The position numbers and the translations under genes were made by a program. A stretch of 52,389 nt of DNA from NCBI RefSeq assembly GCF_017329615.1, contig NZ_JAFMTW010000024.1:1-52389 (forward strand), given 5' to 3'. Positions within the stretch are counted from its first letter, which is position 1, and the number at the start of each line of letters is the position of its first letter. Under the pieces are notes generated by a model. The model was given only the letters and a program-made list of their open reading frames with translations. It did no database searches and was not told the origin of the DNA. Positions 42,564 to 51,574 of the stretch are shown here, piece by piece. Source of the DNA: Alicyclobacillus suci. Its GTDB lineage: Bacteria > Bacillota > Bacilli > Alicyclobacillales > Alicyclobacillaceae.

Positions 42564-43433
42564 TCATTCGCTTTGAATCGCTAGATCAGCCATTTTGAGG
42601 ATGGTACTACGGGATCTCGCACCCGCGATAAAGCGAGCTGGATGGCAGAACACGGCATCGTCGACGCCAATCAGTTGATTCAGTTCAGTTTCCTCTTTCC
42701 CAGCCCAAGACGCTGGCAGCGGCTTGCGTGCTTCAAACGAGCCGAGCACCTTGGGGACGACTTGAATGCGGTATTGTCCGTGTCGGTCAGGGAAGACGAC
42801 GTACAAGACGGATTGGTCTTGGTCTAGGTCGAATAACGTTTCTGACCATGGACAGAACGAAGCGAGTTCGAGAATTTCCTTTCTGTCCCGTTTCGTAAAT
42901 GCTTCTTTTACAATATCGATTGCGGCAATTCGGCCAATTTCCGCGCGCAGGGTGTTATTGAGAATGCTGGTGGCAAATTGGACGGCCTCGTGAAAGGCTT
43001 CATCTTCGTCCAAGTCTGAGTTCCAAGGTGGATTAAAGCTGGCGATGAGTTCGGAAATCCCTTTGATTCGGGCGTCACGGGCGAGATCGACACCATTGTC
43101 AATTGCATCGATGGCTTGAATGAGTCGTTCATCGATGATTTGTACCACTTTATCTGCATCCGCGCTCGTGTTTAGCCGCCCTACGCATTCGTGTCCAAAA
43201 TCGCGCCAAATGAGGCCAGCGCTGGCGTAGGGGATGCCATTGTCGCGATAAACTTTGTCCGTCGAATGGTGATCGTATTTTCCACGCCCTACGTCGACGA
43301 CAATGTCGCAGTGGCTAAGAATTTGCTCGTCGCGGGAGCGGATGACTTTGGCATCAGGGTAAAACTGTTTCAAAATGGCGACAGCGAACACTTCGTCCGC
43401 GTGAAACTTTCCGTGGTGCGTACCAATGACCAT
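42564..43433 (-). CDS. MYG1-family (UPF0160) DHH-like phosphoesterase/exonuclease
   Basis: A 289-residue protein. It opens VIGTHHGKFHADEVFAVAIL, then shows CDIVVDVGRGKYDHHS, the DHH-type metal motifs, and later PWNSDLDEDEAF and a C-terminal GVDDAVFCHPARFIAGARSR. MYG1 proteins act as 3'-5' RNA exonucleases in eukaryotic organelles; the bacterial role is less known. The start at 43433 is preferred because AAGGA lies 9 nt upstream; an in-frame ATG at 43442 is closer than usual to that site. Confidence 0.88.
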   Translation of the reverse strand: MVIGTHHGKFHADEVFAVAILKQFYPDAKVIRSRDEQILSHCDIVVDVGRGKYDHHSTDKVYRDNGIPYASAGLIWRDFGHECVGRLNTSADADKVVQIIDERLIQAIDAIDNGVDLARDARIKGISELIASFNPPWNSDLDEDEAFHEAVQFATSILNNTLRAEIGRIAAIDIVKEAFTKRDRKEILELASFCPWSETLFDLDQDQSVLYVVFPDRHGQYRIQVVPKVLGSFEARKPLPASWAGKEETELNQLIGVDDAVFCHPARFIAGARSRSTILKMADLAIQSE

Positions 43434-43442
43434 GCATTTCAT

Positions 43443-43833
43443 TCCTTACAAGACGATTTGGTGTAACGTGCCTCATCGGGCTGCTCAATTATAAATGAAG
43501 AAACTGTGCACAGGGTAACAATGCGAACTGTATTTCGAGTATTCCATCGCAACGGTTGTTCATCCGTCATGTTCTTGACAAAACCTTCCCTTGTGGGATA
43601 AGGATATGAATCAACCGAACAAAATGGAAAGGATCTAGTTTTGTGACGGCATCAGTTGGGCAATGGAAACCAAATGAATTGAAATTTCTTTGGTGATTCA
43701 AGGGACGGTTTTCCATGGATTCGACAAAACTCGCGGTAGAACGCGTTTGCATTAAAATTTAGTCGGGTGATAATATGGGTTGAACCAAGGCACCAGTTAT
43801 CGCCATGGCGTGAGACGAACAGGAGGAGAAGCT
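43443..43833. other. Gap between divergent MYG1-like and topA genes
   Basis: No gene was seen. TTGACA at 43575-43580 is a good -35 without a clear -10. ACCAAA (43669-43674) and TTTGGT (43689-43694) form an inverted repeat. The topA promoter is at the right end. Confidence 0.4.
43747..43776 (+). promoter_or_regulatory. topA promoter
   Basis: TTGCAT (43747-43752) and TAATAT (43771-43776) spaced 18 bp, with a TG just before the -10, about 57 nt before the topA start. Confidence 0.6.
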
Positions 43834-45939
43834 GTGGCCGATTATTTAGTCATCGTCGAATCGCCCGCAAAAGCGAAAACGATTGGAAAGTATTTGGGGA
43901 AACGCTATGCGGTGAAAGCCTCCATGGGCCACGTTCGCGATTTGCCCAAGTCACAGCTCGGCGTCGATGTCGAGCATGATTACCAGCCGAAGTACATCAC
44001 CATTCGCGGGAAGGGCGATGTCATTAAGTCCCTCCGCAGTGCCAGCAAAAAGGCGAAGAAAGTGTATCTCGCAGCGGACCCTGACCGCGAAGGGGAAGCG
44101 ATTGCATGGCATTTACAGCACATTCTCGATTTGAATCCAGACGATTCTTGTCGGGTCGTCTTTCATGAAATTACTAAAGACGCGATTAAAAATGCCTTTA
44201 AAAATCCGCGCAAGATCAACATGGATGTCGTCAACGCGCAACAGACTCGACGCATTCTCGACCGTCTCGTGGGGTATCGATTAAGCCCACTGCTTTGGAG
44301 AAAAGTGCGCAAAGGCCTGTCCGCAGGTCGCGTACAGTCTGTGGCAGTCCGTTTGATTGTGGACAGGGAAAACGAAATTCGCAAATTTCAACCGGAGGAA
44401 TATTGGACCGTCGACGTCACGTCGTTGGTCGATGGAAAGAAATTAACCTCTCGGTTCTATGGATATGATGAGCAAAAGACGCCACTTCCGAACGAGGAGG
44501 CGGTCAACGAACTACTTGCGCGAATCGGAAATGATGCACTGACCGTCCGCAAGGTCAAAAAATCAGAGCGCAGACGTAATCCGGCCGCACCGTTCATCAC
44601 GAGTAGTTTGCAACAGGAAGCAGCGCGCAAGCTCGGTTTCCGGGCCTACAAGACGATGGCGGTCGCGCAACAATTGTACGAAGGGCTCGATATACCAGGA
44701 GAAGGAACTGTTGGTTTAATCACCTATATGCGTACAGATTCCACGCGGATTGCGCAGTCGGCCCAAGAAGAGGCGCGCGACTACATTCGGCGTGAATTTG
44801 GTGCGGAATACGTGCCGAGTCAACCGCGTCAGTACAGTAAGAACGAAGACGCGCAAGATGCGCACGAAGGCATTCGACCAACGTCGACGCTGCGGCATCC
44901 AGATTTGATCAAAGACCACTTGTCGAAGGATCAATACCGACTATACAAGTTAATTTGGGAGCGCTTCGTCGCAAGCCAAATGTCTTCTGCTGTTCTTGAC
45001 ACTACGTCCGTCGATTCCGAGGTGAATGGCGCTTGGTTTCGCGCGACAGGGTCCGTCATTAAATTTCCAGGCTTTATGGCGGTGTATATTGAAGGCAATG
45101 ACGACCAGGACGACGACGACAAGAGTCGTTTGTTGCCACCGGTGTCTGAGGGGCAAGTCTTGAAAACACAAAAGGTCACGCCGGAGCAACATTTTACACA
45201 ACCTCCTCCGCGTTACTCTGAATCGAGCCTCGTGAAGGCGATGGAGGAGTTGGGTATTGGCCGCCCGAGTACTTACGCACCGACGATTGACACGATTCTG
45301 AAGCGCGGCTACGTGGTTTTGGAGCAAAAGCGCTTTGTTCCGACAGAGCTTGGGGAAATCGTGGTGGAGTTGTTGGTCGAGAACTTTAAACAGCTAATCG
45401 ACGTGGATTTTACGGCGAACCTGGAAGGGGAACTCGACGCAGTCGAAGACGGTGAGGCGGACTGGGTCAAACTGTTGGATGAGTTCTATCACGCGTTTGA
45501 AAAGGACTTAGAACACGCCGAGAGCTCTCTTGAGCACGTGGAAATCAAAGATGAAGAGTCGGATGTGCCGTGTGACAAGTGCGGTCGGATGATGGTGTAC
45601 AAGAATGGCCGTTACGGCAAATTTCTCGCCTGCCCGGGCTTTCCTGAGTGTCGGAACACGAAGCCGATTACGAAAGAAGTAGGCGTCAACTGCCCGAAAT
45701 GTGATAAGCCGCTGGTCGAGCGGCGTGGTAAACGGCGCAAAGTGTTCTATGGGTGTAGTGGCTATCCCGAGTGTGACTATGTGCTATGGCAAAAACCGAC
45801 GGGTCAACTGTGCCCGATTTGCTCACATCCGTTAGTTGAAAAGCAATCGCGTGGAAAAGTGACCATTGTCTGCAGCAATGAAAAGGCACACCCACACGCA
45901 GCGCCTCTGGAGGAAGAAGGCAAGCGAAAGTCGTCTTAA
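43834..45939 (+). CDS. topA: DNA topoisomerase I
   Basis: A 701-residue type IA topoisomerase that relaxes negative supercoils. The Toprim domain has YLVIVESPAKAKTIGKYLG and DPDREGEAIAWHL (DxDxE). The catalytic Tyr lies in GLITYMRTDSTR. C-terminal zinc ribbons are at CDKCGRMM...CPGFPEC, CPKCDKPL...CSGYPEC and a partial CPICSHPL...CSNE. GTG start at 43834 after AGGAGGAG; an upstream in-frame start at 43780 lacks a site and gives no family N-terminus. First gene of the block topA-trmFO-xerC-hslVU. Confidence 0.97.
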   Translation: MADYLVIVESPAKAKTIGKYLGKRYAVKASMGHVRDLPKSQLGVDVEHDYQPKYITIRGKGDVIKSLRSASKKAKKVYLAADPDREGEAIAWHLQHILDLNPDDSCRVVFHEITKDAIKNAFKNPRKINMDVVNAQQTRRILDRLVGYRLSPLLWRKVRKGLSAGRVQSVAVRLIVDRENEIRKFQPEEYWTVDVTSLVDGKKLTSRFYGYDEQKTPLPNEEAVNELLARIGNDALTVRKVKKSERRRNPAAPFITSSLQQEAARKLGFRAYKTMAVAQQLYEGLDIPGEGTVGLITYMRTDSTRIAQSAQEEARDYIRREFGAEYVPSQPRQYSKNEDAQDAHEGIRPTSTLRHPDLIKDHLSKDQYRLYKLIWERFVASQMSSAVLDTTSVDSEVNGAWFRATGSVIKFPGFMAVYIEGNDDQDDDDKSRLLPPVSEGQVLKTQKVTPEQHFTQPPPRYSESSLVKAMEELGIGRPSTYAPTIDTILKRGYVVLEQKRFVPTELGEIVVELLVENFKQLIDVDFTANLEGELDAVEDGEADWVKLLDEFYHAFEKDLEHAESSLEHVEIKDEESDVPCDKCGRMMVYKNGRYGKFLACPGFPECRNTKPITKEVGVNCPKCDKPLVERRGKRRKVFYGCSGYPECDYVLWQKPTGQLCPICSHPLVEKQSRGKVTIVCSNEKAHPHAAPLEEEGKRKSS

Positions 45940-45963
45940 GATGGATAAAAGGGAGCGTCTGAT

Positions 45964-47280
45964 TTGACAAATTTGAAAGTGACTGTAATTGGGGCGGGAC
46001 TGGCCGGCTCGGAAGCCGCATGGCAAGCCGCTGAGGCGGGTGCCGAAGTGACATTGTACGAGATGCGGCCGGTCAAACAGACACCAGCGCACCATACGCA
46101 AGAATTTGCGGAACTGGTTTGTACGAATTCATTACGAGCTGCCGCGATTACGAATGCGGTAGGTTTGCTCAAGGAGGAAATGCGACGCCTGAATTCGGTG
46201 ATCATTCGCGCGGCAGATGAACATAGTGTCCCAGCTGGCGGCGCACTGGCGGTAGACCGCGAGCGCTTCTCCGCGCGTGTGACCGAGTTGGTTGGTGGGC
46301 ACCCCAATGTCACCGTGCGCCGGGAAGAGGTGACGAGCATCCCGACGGACGGAATCACCATCGTGGCAACGGGGCCGCTGACGTCGCAAGCGCTATCGGA
46401 GGACATTCGACGTTTTATTGGTCAGGACTACTTGTACTTTTTTGACGCCGCTGCACCGATTGTCACGAAGGAATCAGTGGACATGGATAAGGTGTTTTTG
46501 CAATCGCGTTACGATAAGGGCGAGGCGGCGTACTTGAATTGCCCGATGGACGAGGCGCAGTTTGAGGCGTTTTACGACGCACTGATTCATGCGGAGCGCG
46601 CGTCGTTGAAGGATTTTGAGGAAGAGCGGTATTTTGAGGGATGTATGCCGATTGAAGTTATGGCTGAGCGGGGCAAACAAACCTTGCTGTTTGGTCCCAT
46701 GAAGCCAGTCGGATTGAGAGATCCGCGGACAGGCAAACGACCGCATGCCGTCGTGCAACTGCGCCAGGATAACGGCGCTGCCACCTTGTTTAACTTGGTT
46801 GGGTTTCAGACGCACCTCAAGTGGGGCGAGCAAAAACGCGTATTTAGCATGATTCCAGGGCTTGAGAATGCAGAAATCGTGCGTTACGGCGTCATGCACC
46901 GGAATACCTATATTAATAGTCCTCGAGTTTTACAGCCGACCTATCAGACAAAGGTGCGGGAGAATTTGTTTTTTGCAGGGCAAATTACTGGCGTCGAGGG
47001 TTATGTGGAATCGGCGGCAGCTGGTTTAATCGCGGGATTGAATGCGGCACGTGTGGCGGCGAATAAGGAGCCTGTGACGATGCCTCAGGTTACGGCTATC
47101 GGCAGTCTCGCGCACTATATTACGCATACGTCAGCAGACAACTTTCAGCCGATGAATGCGACGTTTGGTCTATTTCCGCCGCTCGAGGAACGATTTAAAG
47201 ACAAGCGGGCGCGCAATCAGGCGCACGCTGATAGGGCGCTGGCAGCGCTCGCCCGTGAAATTGAAACGTTGAAGGTGTGA
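45964..47280 (+). CDS. trmFO: Methylenetetrahydrofolate-tRNA-(uracil-5-)-methyltransferase TrmFO
   Basis: FAD- and folate-dependent enzyme that makes m5U54 (T54) in tRNA. The 438-residue protein has the FAD motif [19 protein letters not shown], the [27 protein letters not shown] signature, and [21 protein letters not shown] start at 45964 with AAGGGAG upstream; this is the normal family N-terminus. It lies 24 nt after topA and 3 nt before xerC, one operon. Confidence 0.97.
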   Translation: MTNLKVTVIGAGLAGSEAAWQAAEAGAEVTLYEMRPVKQTPAHHTQEFAELVCTNSLRAAAITNAVGLLKEEMRRLNSVIIRAADEHSVPAGGALAVDRERFSARVTELVGGHPNVTVRREEVTSIPTDGITIVATGPLTSQALSEDIRRFIGQDYLYFFDAAAPIVTKESVDMDKVFLQSRYDKGEAAYLNCPMDEAQFEAFYDALIHAERASLKDFEEERYFEGCMPIEVMAERGKQTLLFGPMKPVGLRDPRTGKRPHAVVQLRQDNGAATLFNLVGFQTHLKWGEQKRVFSMIPGLENAEIVRYGVMHRNTYINSPRVLQPTYQTKVRENLFFAGQITGVEGYVESAAAGLIAGLNAARVAANKEPVTMPQVTAIGSLAHYITHTSADNFQPMNATFGLFPPLEERFKDKRARNQAHADRALAALAREIETLKV

Positions 47281-47283
47281 CAG

Positions 47284-48177
47284 ATGGATTTAGAGGCGTG
47301 CACAACGGCGTTTCTTAGCGCGCGTCGACAAAAGTGGAGTCAACGCACGTTGACTGCGTACGAGAAGGATTTGGCGTGTTTACTCGACTATCTCAAAACA
47401 CATGGTGTGACTGAACCCCAAGAAGTCACTGTAAAACGATTGCGAGGCTTTTTGGCAGGGGAAATGACGCGCGGCGTCAGCAAAGCGTCGGTCGCGCGCC
47501 GGTTGTCGTGTTATCGTTCCTTTTTTGACTATCTTGAACAACATGAGCTGGTGAGTGCGAACGTGGCGCGCGCATTGGCCTTGCCGAAAAAAGATAAAAC
47601 CATTCCGAAGTATTTCTATCATGAGGAGGTCTCGACACTCCTGAATCACATGGATGGTGACTCGTTTGCGGATGTGCGAGACCGGGCGTTGCTCGAATTC
47701 ATCTACGCAACGGGTGTGCGCGTCAGTGAGTGCGTAGCGCTCGACGTCGGCGATATTTCTCTTGACGAGCAATTGGCGCTCGTCTTTGGCAAAGGCGCGA
47801 AGGAGCGGTATGTCATCGTGGGTTCGGCTGCGTGCGATGCACTTAGACGGTACTTGCAGTTGCGGTCGCGCGTTGCGCAGACGAACGCCCTGTTTGTCAA
47901 CGCCCGTGGCGGCCGCCTGACGGACAGAAGTGTACGCAGGATACTGGATAAGCGCATCGCGCAGGTGCCAGGTTTGCGCAAACTCAGTCCGCATGGATTG
48001 CGTCACACGTTTGCGACCCACTTGCTCGATGGTGGCGCTGACCTGCGTAGCGTTCAGGAATTGCTGGGGCATGCAAGTTTATCGAGTACACAAATTTACA
48101 CGCACACTTCGCGCGAGCGATTGACGCGCGTGTATCAAGACAGTCACCCACGGTCAGAGCGGCCGAGGGGCGAATGA
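47284..48177 (+). CDS. xerC: Tyrosine recombinase XerC (CodV)
   Basis: Site-specific recombinase resolving chromosome dimers at dif with XerD. The 297-residue protein has the N-terminal SAM-like core-binding domain and the catalytic domain with the Arg of YATGVRVSE, the [15 protein letters not shown] box (H-x-x-R), [14 protein letters not shown] (His and the nucleophilic Tyr). ATG at 47284. Position between trmFO and hslV is that of codV in B. subtilis. Confidence 0.95.
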   Translation: MDLEACTTAFLSARRQKWSQRTLTAYEKDLACLLDYLKTHGVTEPQEVTVKRLRGFLAGEMTRGVSKASVARRLSCYRSFFDYLEQHELVSANVARALALPKKDKTIPKYFYHEEVSTLLNHMDGDSFADVRDRALLEFIYATGVRVSECVALDVGDISLDEQLALVFGKGAKERYVIVGSAACDALRRYLQLRSRVAQTNALFVNARGGRLTDRSVRRILDKRIAQVPGLRKLSPHGLRHTFATHLLDGGADLRSVQELLGHASLSSTQIYTHTSRERLTRVYQDSHPRSERPRGE

Positions 48178-48191
48178 AAGGATGTGCCAAG

Positions 48192-48734
48192 GTGGATTTA
48201 ACGATGCATGCCACGACGATATTCGCGGTATTGAAAGACGGTAAAGGGGCGATGGCCGGAGATGGTCAGGTCACGCTTGGAAACAGTATGATTATGAAAC
48301 AAGGTGCGCGCAAAGTGCGCCGTCTCTACCATGGTAAAGTGGTTGCGGGCTTTGCCGGATCGGTCGCCGACGCATTTACCCTGTTTGAGAAGTTTGAGAA
48401 GCGTCTCGAGGAATACCAAGGGAATCTGCAGCGCGCGGCGGTGGAGTTGGCGCAAGAATGGCGCTCGGATAAAGTGTTGCACAAACTGGAAGCTATGTTG
48501 CTTGTGATGAACGAAGATGATTTATTCGTCGTCTCCGGCGGCGGTGAAGTGATTCAGCCGGACGATGGTATTTGCGCCATTGGGTCTGGCGGTGCGTTTG
48601 CGCTTTCCGCCGGTCGGGCGTTAGCGCGCAACACCGATTTGTCCGCAGAGCAAATCGCCAAAAAGGCACTCGAAATTGCGTCCGAGATCTGTGTGTTTAC
48701 GAATGATCATATCATTGTAGAAACGGTCGGCTGA
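48192..48734 (+). CDS. hslV: ATP-dependent protease peptidase subunit HslV (ClpQ)
   Basis: The 180-residue proteolytic subunit, which forms a double hexamer capped by HslU. The signature is [23 protein letters not shown] with [22 protein letters not shown]. The GTG at 48192 (AAAGGA upstream) matches the family length. The predicted N-terminus reads V-D-L-T-M-H-A-T-T, without the Ser that is the nucleophile of B. subtilis ClpQ directly after the start; the Thr pair of HATTI aligns with Thr1 of E. coli HslV. Its stop is 55 nt before hslU. Confidence 0.96.
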   Translation: MDLTMHATTIFAVLKDGKGAMAGDGQVTLGNSMIMKQGARKVRRLYHGKVVAGFAGSVADAFTLFEKFEKRLEEYQGNLQRAAVELAQEWRSDKVLHKLEAMLLVMNEDDLFVVSGGGEVIQPDDGICAIGSGGAFALSAGRALARNTDLSAEQIAKKALEIASEICVFTNDHIIVETVG

Positions 48735-48788
48735 GGATACGTATGACTTTGGGGGTAGTAAACCTTCGAGGTTCAGGGAGGGAATTTT

Positions 48789-50186
48789 GTGTCTATTGAG
48801 AACGAGTTGACACCGCGCCAAATTGTAGAGCACTTGGATAAATATATTGTGGGTCAACGCGGCGCGAAGCGAGCCGTGGCTGTCGCGCTTCGCAATCGCG
48901 CCCGTCGTGCGCAATTGCCACCAGACTTGCAGGCTGAAGTCACACCCAAAAATATCTTGATGATTGGTCCGACTGGCGTCGGGAAGACGGAAATCGCGCG
49001 GCGCTTGGCAAAGCTCGTCGGGGCGCCATTTATCAAGGTGGAAGCTACGAAGTTTACCGAAGTCGGCTACGTTGGGCGCGATGTTGAGGCGATGGTGCGA
49101 GATCTCGTCGAGACGGCGGTGCGCATGGTCAAAGCTGAACATGCCCAAAAAGTGCAGAAGGAAGCTGAAGAGCGGGCGAATGATCGCATTGTTGACGCAC
49201 TGGTGCCAGACCCGAACGCGCGCCGGAAGATGGGGAATCCGTTTGAAATGCTGTTTGGTGGCGGGAACCAGTCGGATCGGCCATCGCACGAAGCCAGTTC
49301 TGAGTCTGTTCGCGAGGAACGGCGACGGATGCGACATAAATTGGATATGGGTGAACTCGAGGACCACTACGTGGAGATTGATGTCGAGGAGCAGGCGAAT
49401 GGAATGTCGCTTGGCTTTATGCCGGGAATGGGTCCGGAGGGACTCGGCAACATCCAGGAGGCCCTTGGGAATCTGTTGCCTAAACAGACACGCAAGCGCA
49501 AAATGACGGTGCGCGAGGCACGAAAGGTGCTCACGCAGGAAGAGGCGGGTCGCTTAATCGATGCGGATGCAGTCAACGCCGAAGCGATTTATCGCGCGGA
49601 GAATCAGGGCATCATCTTCATTGATGAGATGGATAAAATCGCCGGAAAAGAGCAGCGCGGAGCAGATGTTTCGCGCGAGGGCGTGCAACGTGATATTTTG
49701 CCGATAGTCGAGGGATCGACGGTCACCACGAAATACGGTGCGGTGAAGACCGACTACATGTTGTTTATTGGTGCTGGCGCGTTTCATGTAGCTAAGCCGT
49801 CTGATCTGATTCCGGAGTTGCAGGGGCGCTTCCCGATTCGCGTCGAGTTGGAGCCGTTGACGGCAGAGGATTTCGAACGAATCTTGCGCGAGCCGGAGCA
49901 TTCGTTGCTCAAGCAGTATGCGGCGCTCTTGGAAACAGAAGGAATTGCCGTCAAGTTCACGGACGATGCGATTGAGCGAATTGCGCAGATGGCTCAGCAG
50001 GTCAACCAGGATACCGAGAACATCGGGGCTCGGCGATTGCATACGTTGGTCGAAAAAGTCCTTGAGGACTTGTCGTTTGAAGCGCCGGATGTGAATCTCG
50101 AATCGATTTCCATCACGGCTGCTTATGTCGATGAAAAGTTGCAAACCATCGTCAAAAATAGAGACGTGAGTCAATTTATTTTGTAA
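48789..50186 (+). CDS. hslU: ATP-dependent protease ATPase subunit HslU (ClpY)
   Basis: A 465-residue AAA+ unfoldase that feeds substrates to HslV. It starts [23 protein letters not shown]. Walker A is GPTGVGKTE, the pore loop is in [15 protein letters not shown], a charged I-domain occupies about residues 110-240, Walker B is [10 protein letters not shown], and the sensor region and C-terminal tail end SQFIL, the tail that docks into HslV. GTG start with GAGGG upstream. In B. subtilis codY follows; here a strong terminator follows instead. Confidence 0.97.
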   Translation: MSIENELTPRQIVEHLDKYIVGQRGAKRAVAVALRNRARRAQLPPDLQAEVTPKNILMIGPTGVGKTEIARRLAKLVGAPFIKVEATKFTEVGYVGRDVEAMVRDLVETAVRMVKAEHAQKVQKEAEERANDRIVDALVPDPNARRKMGNPFEMLFGGGNQSDRPSHEASSESVREERRRMRHKLDMGELEDHYVEIDVEEQANGMSLGFMPGMGPEGLGNIQEALGNLLPKQTRKRKMTVREARKVLTQEEAGRLIDADAVNAEAIYRAENQGIIFIDEMDKIAGKEQRGADVSREGVQRDILPIVEGSTVTTKYGAVKTDYMLFIGAGAFHVAKPSDLIPELQGRFPIRVELEPLTAEDFERILREPEHSLLKQYAALLETEGIAVKFTDDAIERIAQMAQQVNQDTENIGARRLHTLVEKVLEDLSFEAPDVNLESISITAAYVDEKLQTIVKNRDVSQFIL

Positions 50187-50225
50187 GTTATGGGTAGAAA
50201 CTTGTGAACGATTCATAAGTGAGGG

Positions 50226-50270
50226 AAACGGCAACTGCGATATGCCTAGGTATATCGCAGTTGCCGTTTT
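50226..50270. terminator. Terminator after hslU, near-perfect 45-bp palindrome
   Basis: AAACGGCAACTGCGATAT (50226-50243) pairs perfectly with ATATCGCAGTTGCCGTTT (50252-50269), and the loop is itself CCTAGG-centred. The stem ends in T. It separates hslU from the flagellar genes. Confidence 0.92.
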
Positions 50271-50332
50271 GTGATCAGTCCGTGAACAGCGGGAACTTTT
50301 TACCTTCGCCAAAATTCCATGTGCAGGATTAT

Positions 50333-50362
50333 GACAAGATTCGACGAATCATTACACTTGTC
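50333..50362. promoter_or_regulatory. Inverted repeats upstream of flgB
   Basis: GATTCGACGAATC (50338-50350) is a 6-1-6 palindrome, nested in GACAAG (50333-50338) / CTTGTC (50357-50362). This lies about 40 nt before flgB and could be an operator for the flagellar operon. No promoter could be fixed. Confidence 0.4.
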
Positions 50363-50398
50363 GTCGAAATAGGAAACCGTGTGGATGGGGTATGTAGA

Positions 50399-50794
50399 GT
50401 GAATACGATGCAGTTATTGCAAATGTCGCTCGACGCGGCGACACTGCGTCAACAGGTGTATGCAAACAATATTGCAAATGCTGAAACGCCAAATTACAAA
50501 CGACAGGATGTCGCCTTTGAAACGTACTTTCAACAGGCGTTGACCGCGAATCCAACCGAGATGATGGGGCAACAACATATTCCTTTGTCCACCTCGGACC
50601 AGGTCAATAACTTGCCAGATGTACAACCCACTGTGTATACGGACACGAGTTCGACCGTCAATAACAATGGCAACAACGTCGACTTAACTTCAGAAATGGT
50701 CGATATCGCGGAAAATCAGGTCAAATATGAAGTGCTCGCGCAAGATGTGTCCATGCGACTCCAACGTTTGGGTACCGCTATACAAGGAGGTTGA
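50399..50794 (+). CDS. flgB: Flagellar basal-body rod protein FlgB
   Basis: A 131-residue proximal rod protein. Recognised by the N-terminal rod motif LRQQVYANNIANAETPNYKRQDVAFE and the C-terminal helix DLTSEMVDIAENQVKYEVLAQ. The GTG at 50399 (ATGGGG upstream) is chosen; ATG at 50408 is an alternative. The open frame extends back to 50219 through the terminator and is not real there. First gene of the fla/che operon here. Confidence 0.95.
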   Translation: MNTMQLLQMSLDAATLRQQVYANNIANAETPNYKRQDVAFETYFQQALTANPTEMMGQQHIPLSTSDQVNNLPDVQPTVYTDTSSTVNNNGNNVDLTSEMVDIAENQVKYEVLAQDVSMRLQRLGTAIQGG

Positions 50795-50800
50795 TGAACG

Positions 50801-51235
50801 GTGTTTGATACGTCCAGCATGAATATTGCGGCAAGTGGATTAAATGCCAATCAACTTTGGCTCAATGTGATTTCGAATAATATTGCGAATGCGAATACGA
50901 CGCGCACGCCGCAGGGAGGGCCGTATCGCCGGGAAATTGTAAACTTTGCGCCGGCAACTGGACAATCATCGTTTCAAACTGCGCTCGGACAAGCTATTGG
51001 CACCAACGATGCAGGTGTTCAGGTGACGTCCATCACGCAGGATACGAGTCCCTTGAAGTCCGTCTATGACCCGACGAATCCAGACGCTGTCAACGGGTAT
51101 GTTCAAATGCCAAACGTCGACATTTCGACGGAGATGGTGGATATGATTACCGCTTCACGGGCGTACGAGGCGAACTCGACAGCTTTTGATGCGGCCAAGC
51201 AAATGGATTTGGATGCATTGAACATCGGGAAGTAA
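50801..51235 (+). CDS. flgC: Flagellar basal-body rod protein FlgC
   Basis: A 144-residue rod protein: MNIAASGLNANQLWLNVISN with NNIANANTTRTPQGGPYRRE, and the C-terminal VQMPNVDISTEMVDMITASRAYEAN. GTG at 50801 after AAGGAGG, 6 nt behind flgB. Confidence 0.97.
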   Translation: MFDTSSMNIAASGLNANQLWLNVISNNIANANTTRTPQGGPYRREIVNFAPATGQSSFQTALGQAIGTNDAGVQVTSITQDTSPLKSVYDPTNPDAVNGYVQMPNVDISTEMVDMITASRAYEANSTAFDAAKQMDLDALNIGK

Positions 51236-51248
51236 GGAGTGACACGCG

Positions 51249-51548
51249 ATGGCGATACAAGCAGTTCAGTCCGTGCTGTCTGGTGCGGTGGGTCAAATGG
51301 CTCCTGCACAGTCAGCGGGTGCTTCACAGACGAGCTTTTCCGACTTTCTCGCCAAAGAGTTAGATAAGGTGAACGAAGTTAGCGCAACGGCCGATCAAAT
51401 GGCACAGTCGTACGCGACAGGCGGGTCGGTTACGGCAACGCAGTTGATGATTGCCGAGCAACAGGCCTCCTTGGCGGTCGACATGGTTTCGCAAGTGGCG
51501 AGCAAAGTCACGAGTGCGTATCAGACCGTCATGAACATGCAGATTTGA
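51249..51548 (+). CDS. fliE: Flagellar hook-basal body complex protein FliE
   Basis: A 99-residue protein joining the MS ring and rod. The C-terminal half (SVTATQLMIAEQQASLAVDM, QVASKVTSAYQTVMNMQI) is the conserved FliE domain. ATG at 51249 with AAGGAG upstream. Confidence 0.95.
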   Translation: MAIQAVQSVLSGAVGQMAPAQSAGASQTSFSDFLAKELDKVNEVSATADQMAQSYATGGSVTATQLMIAEQQASLAVDMVSQVASKVTSAYQTVMNMQI

Positions 51549-51574
51549 CAGCGATAGATTGAGGGTGAACGAAC

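Noticed and set aside
43567..43752. 61-codon minus-strand frame upstream of topA
   Set aside because: No ribosome site and it overlaps the predicted topA promoter; no recognisable protein.
47380..48072. 230-codon minus-strand frame inside xerC
   Set aside because: Antisense shadow of a conserved gene with all catalytic residues on the plus strand.
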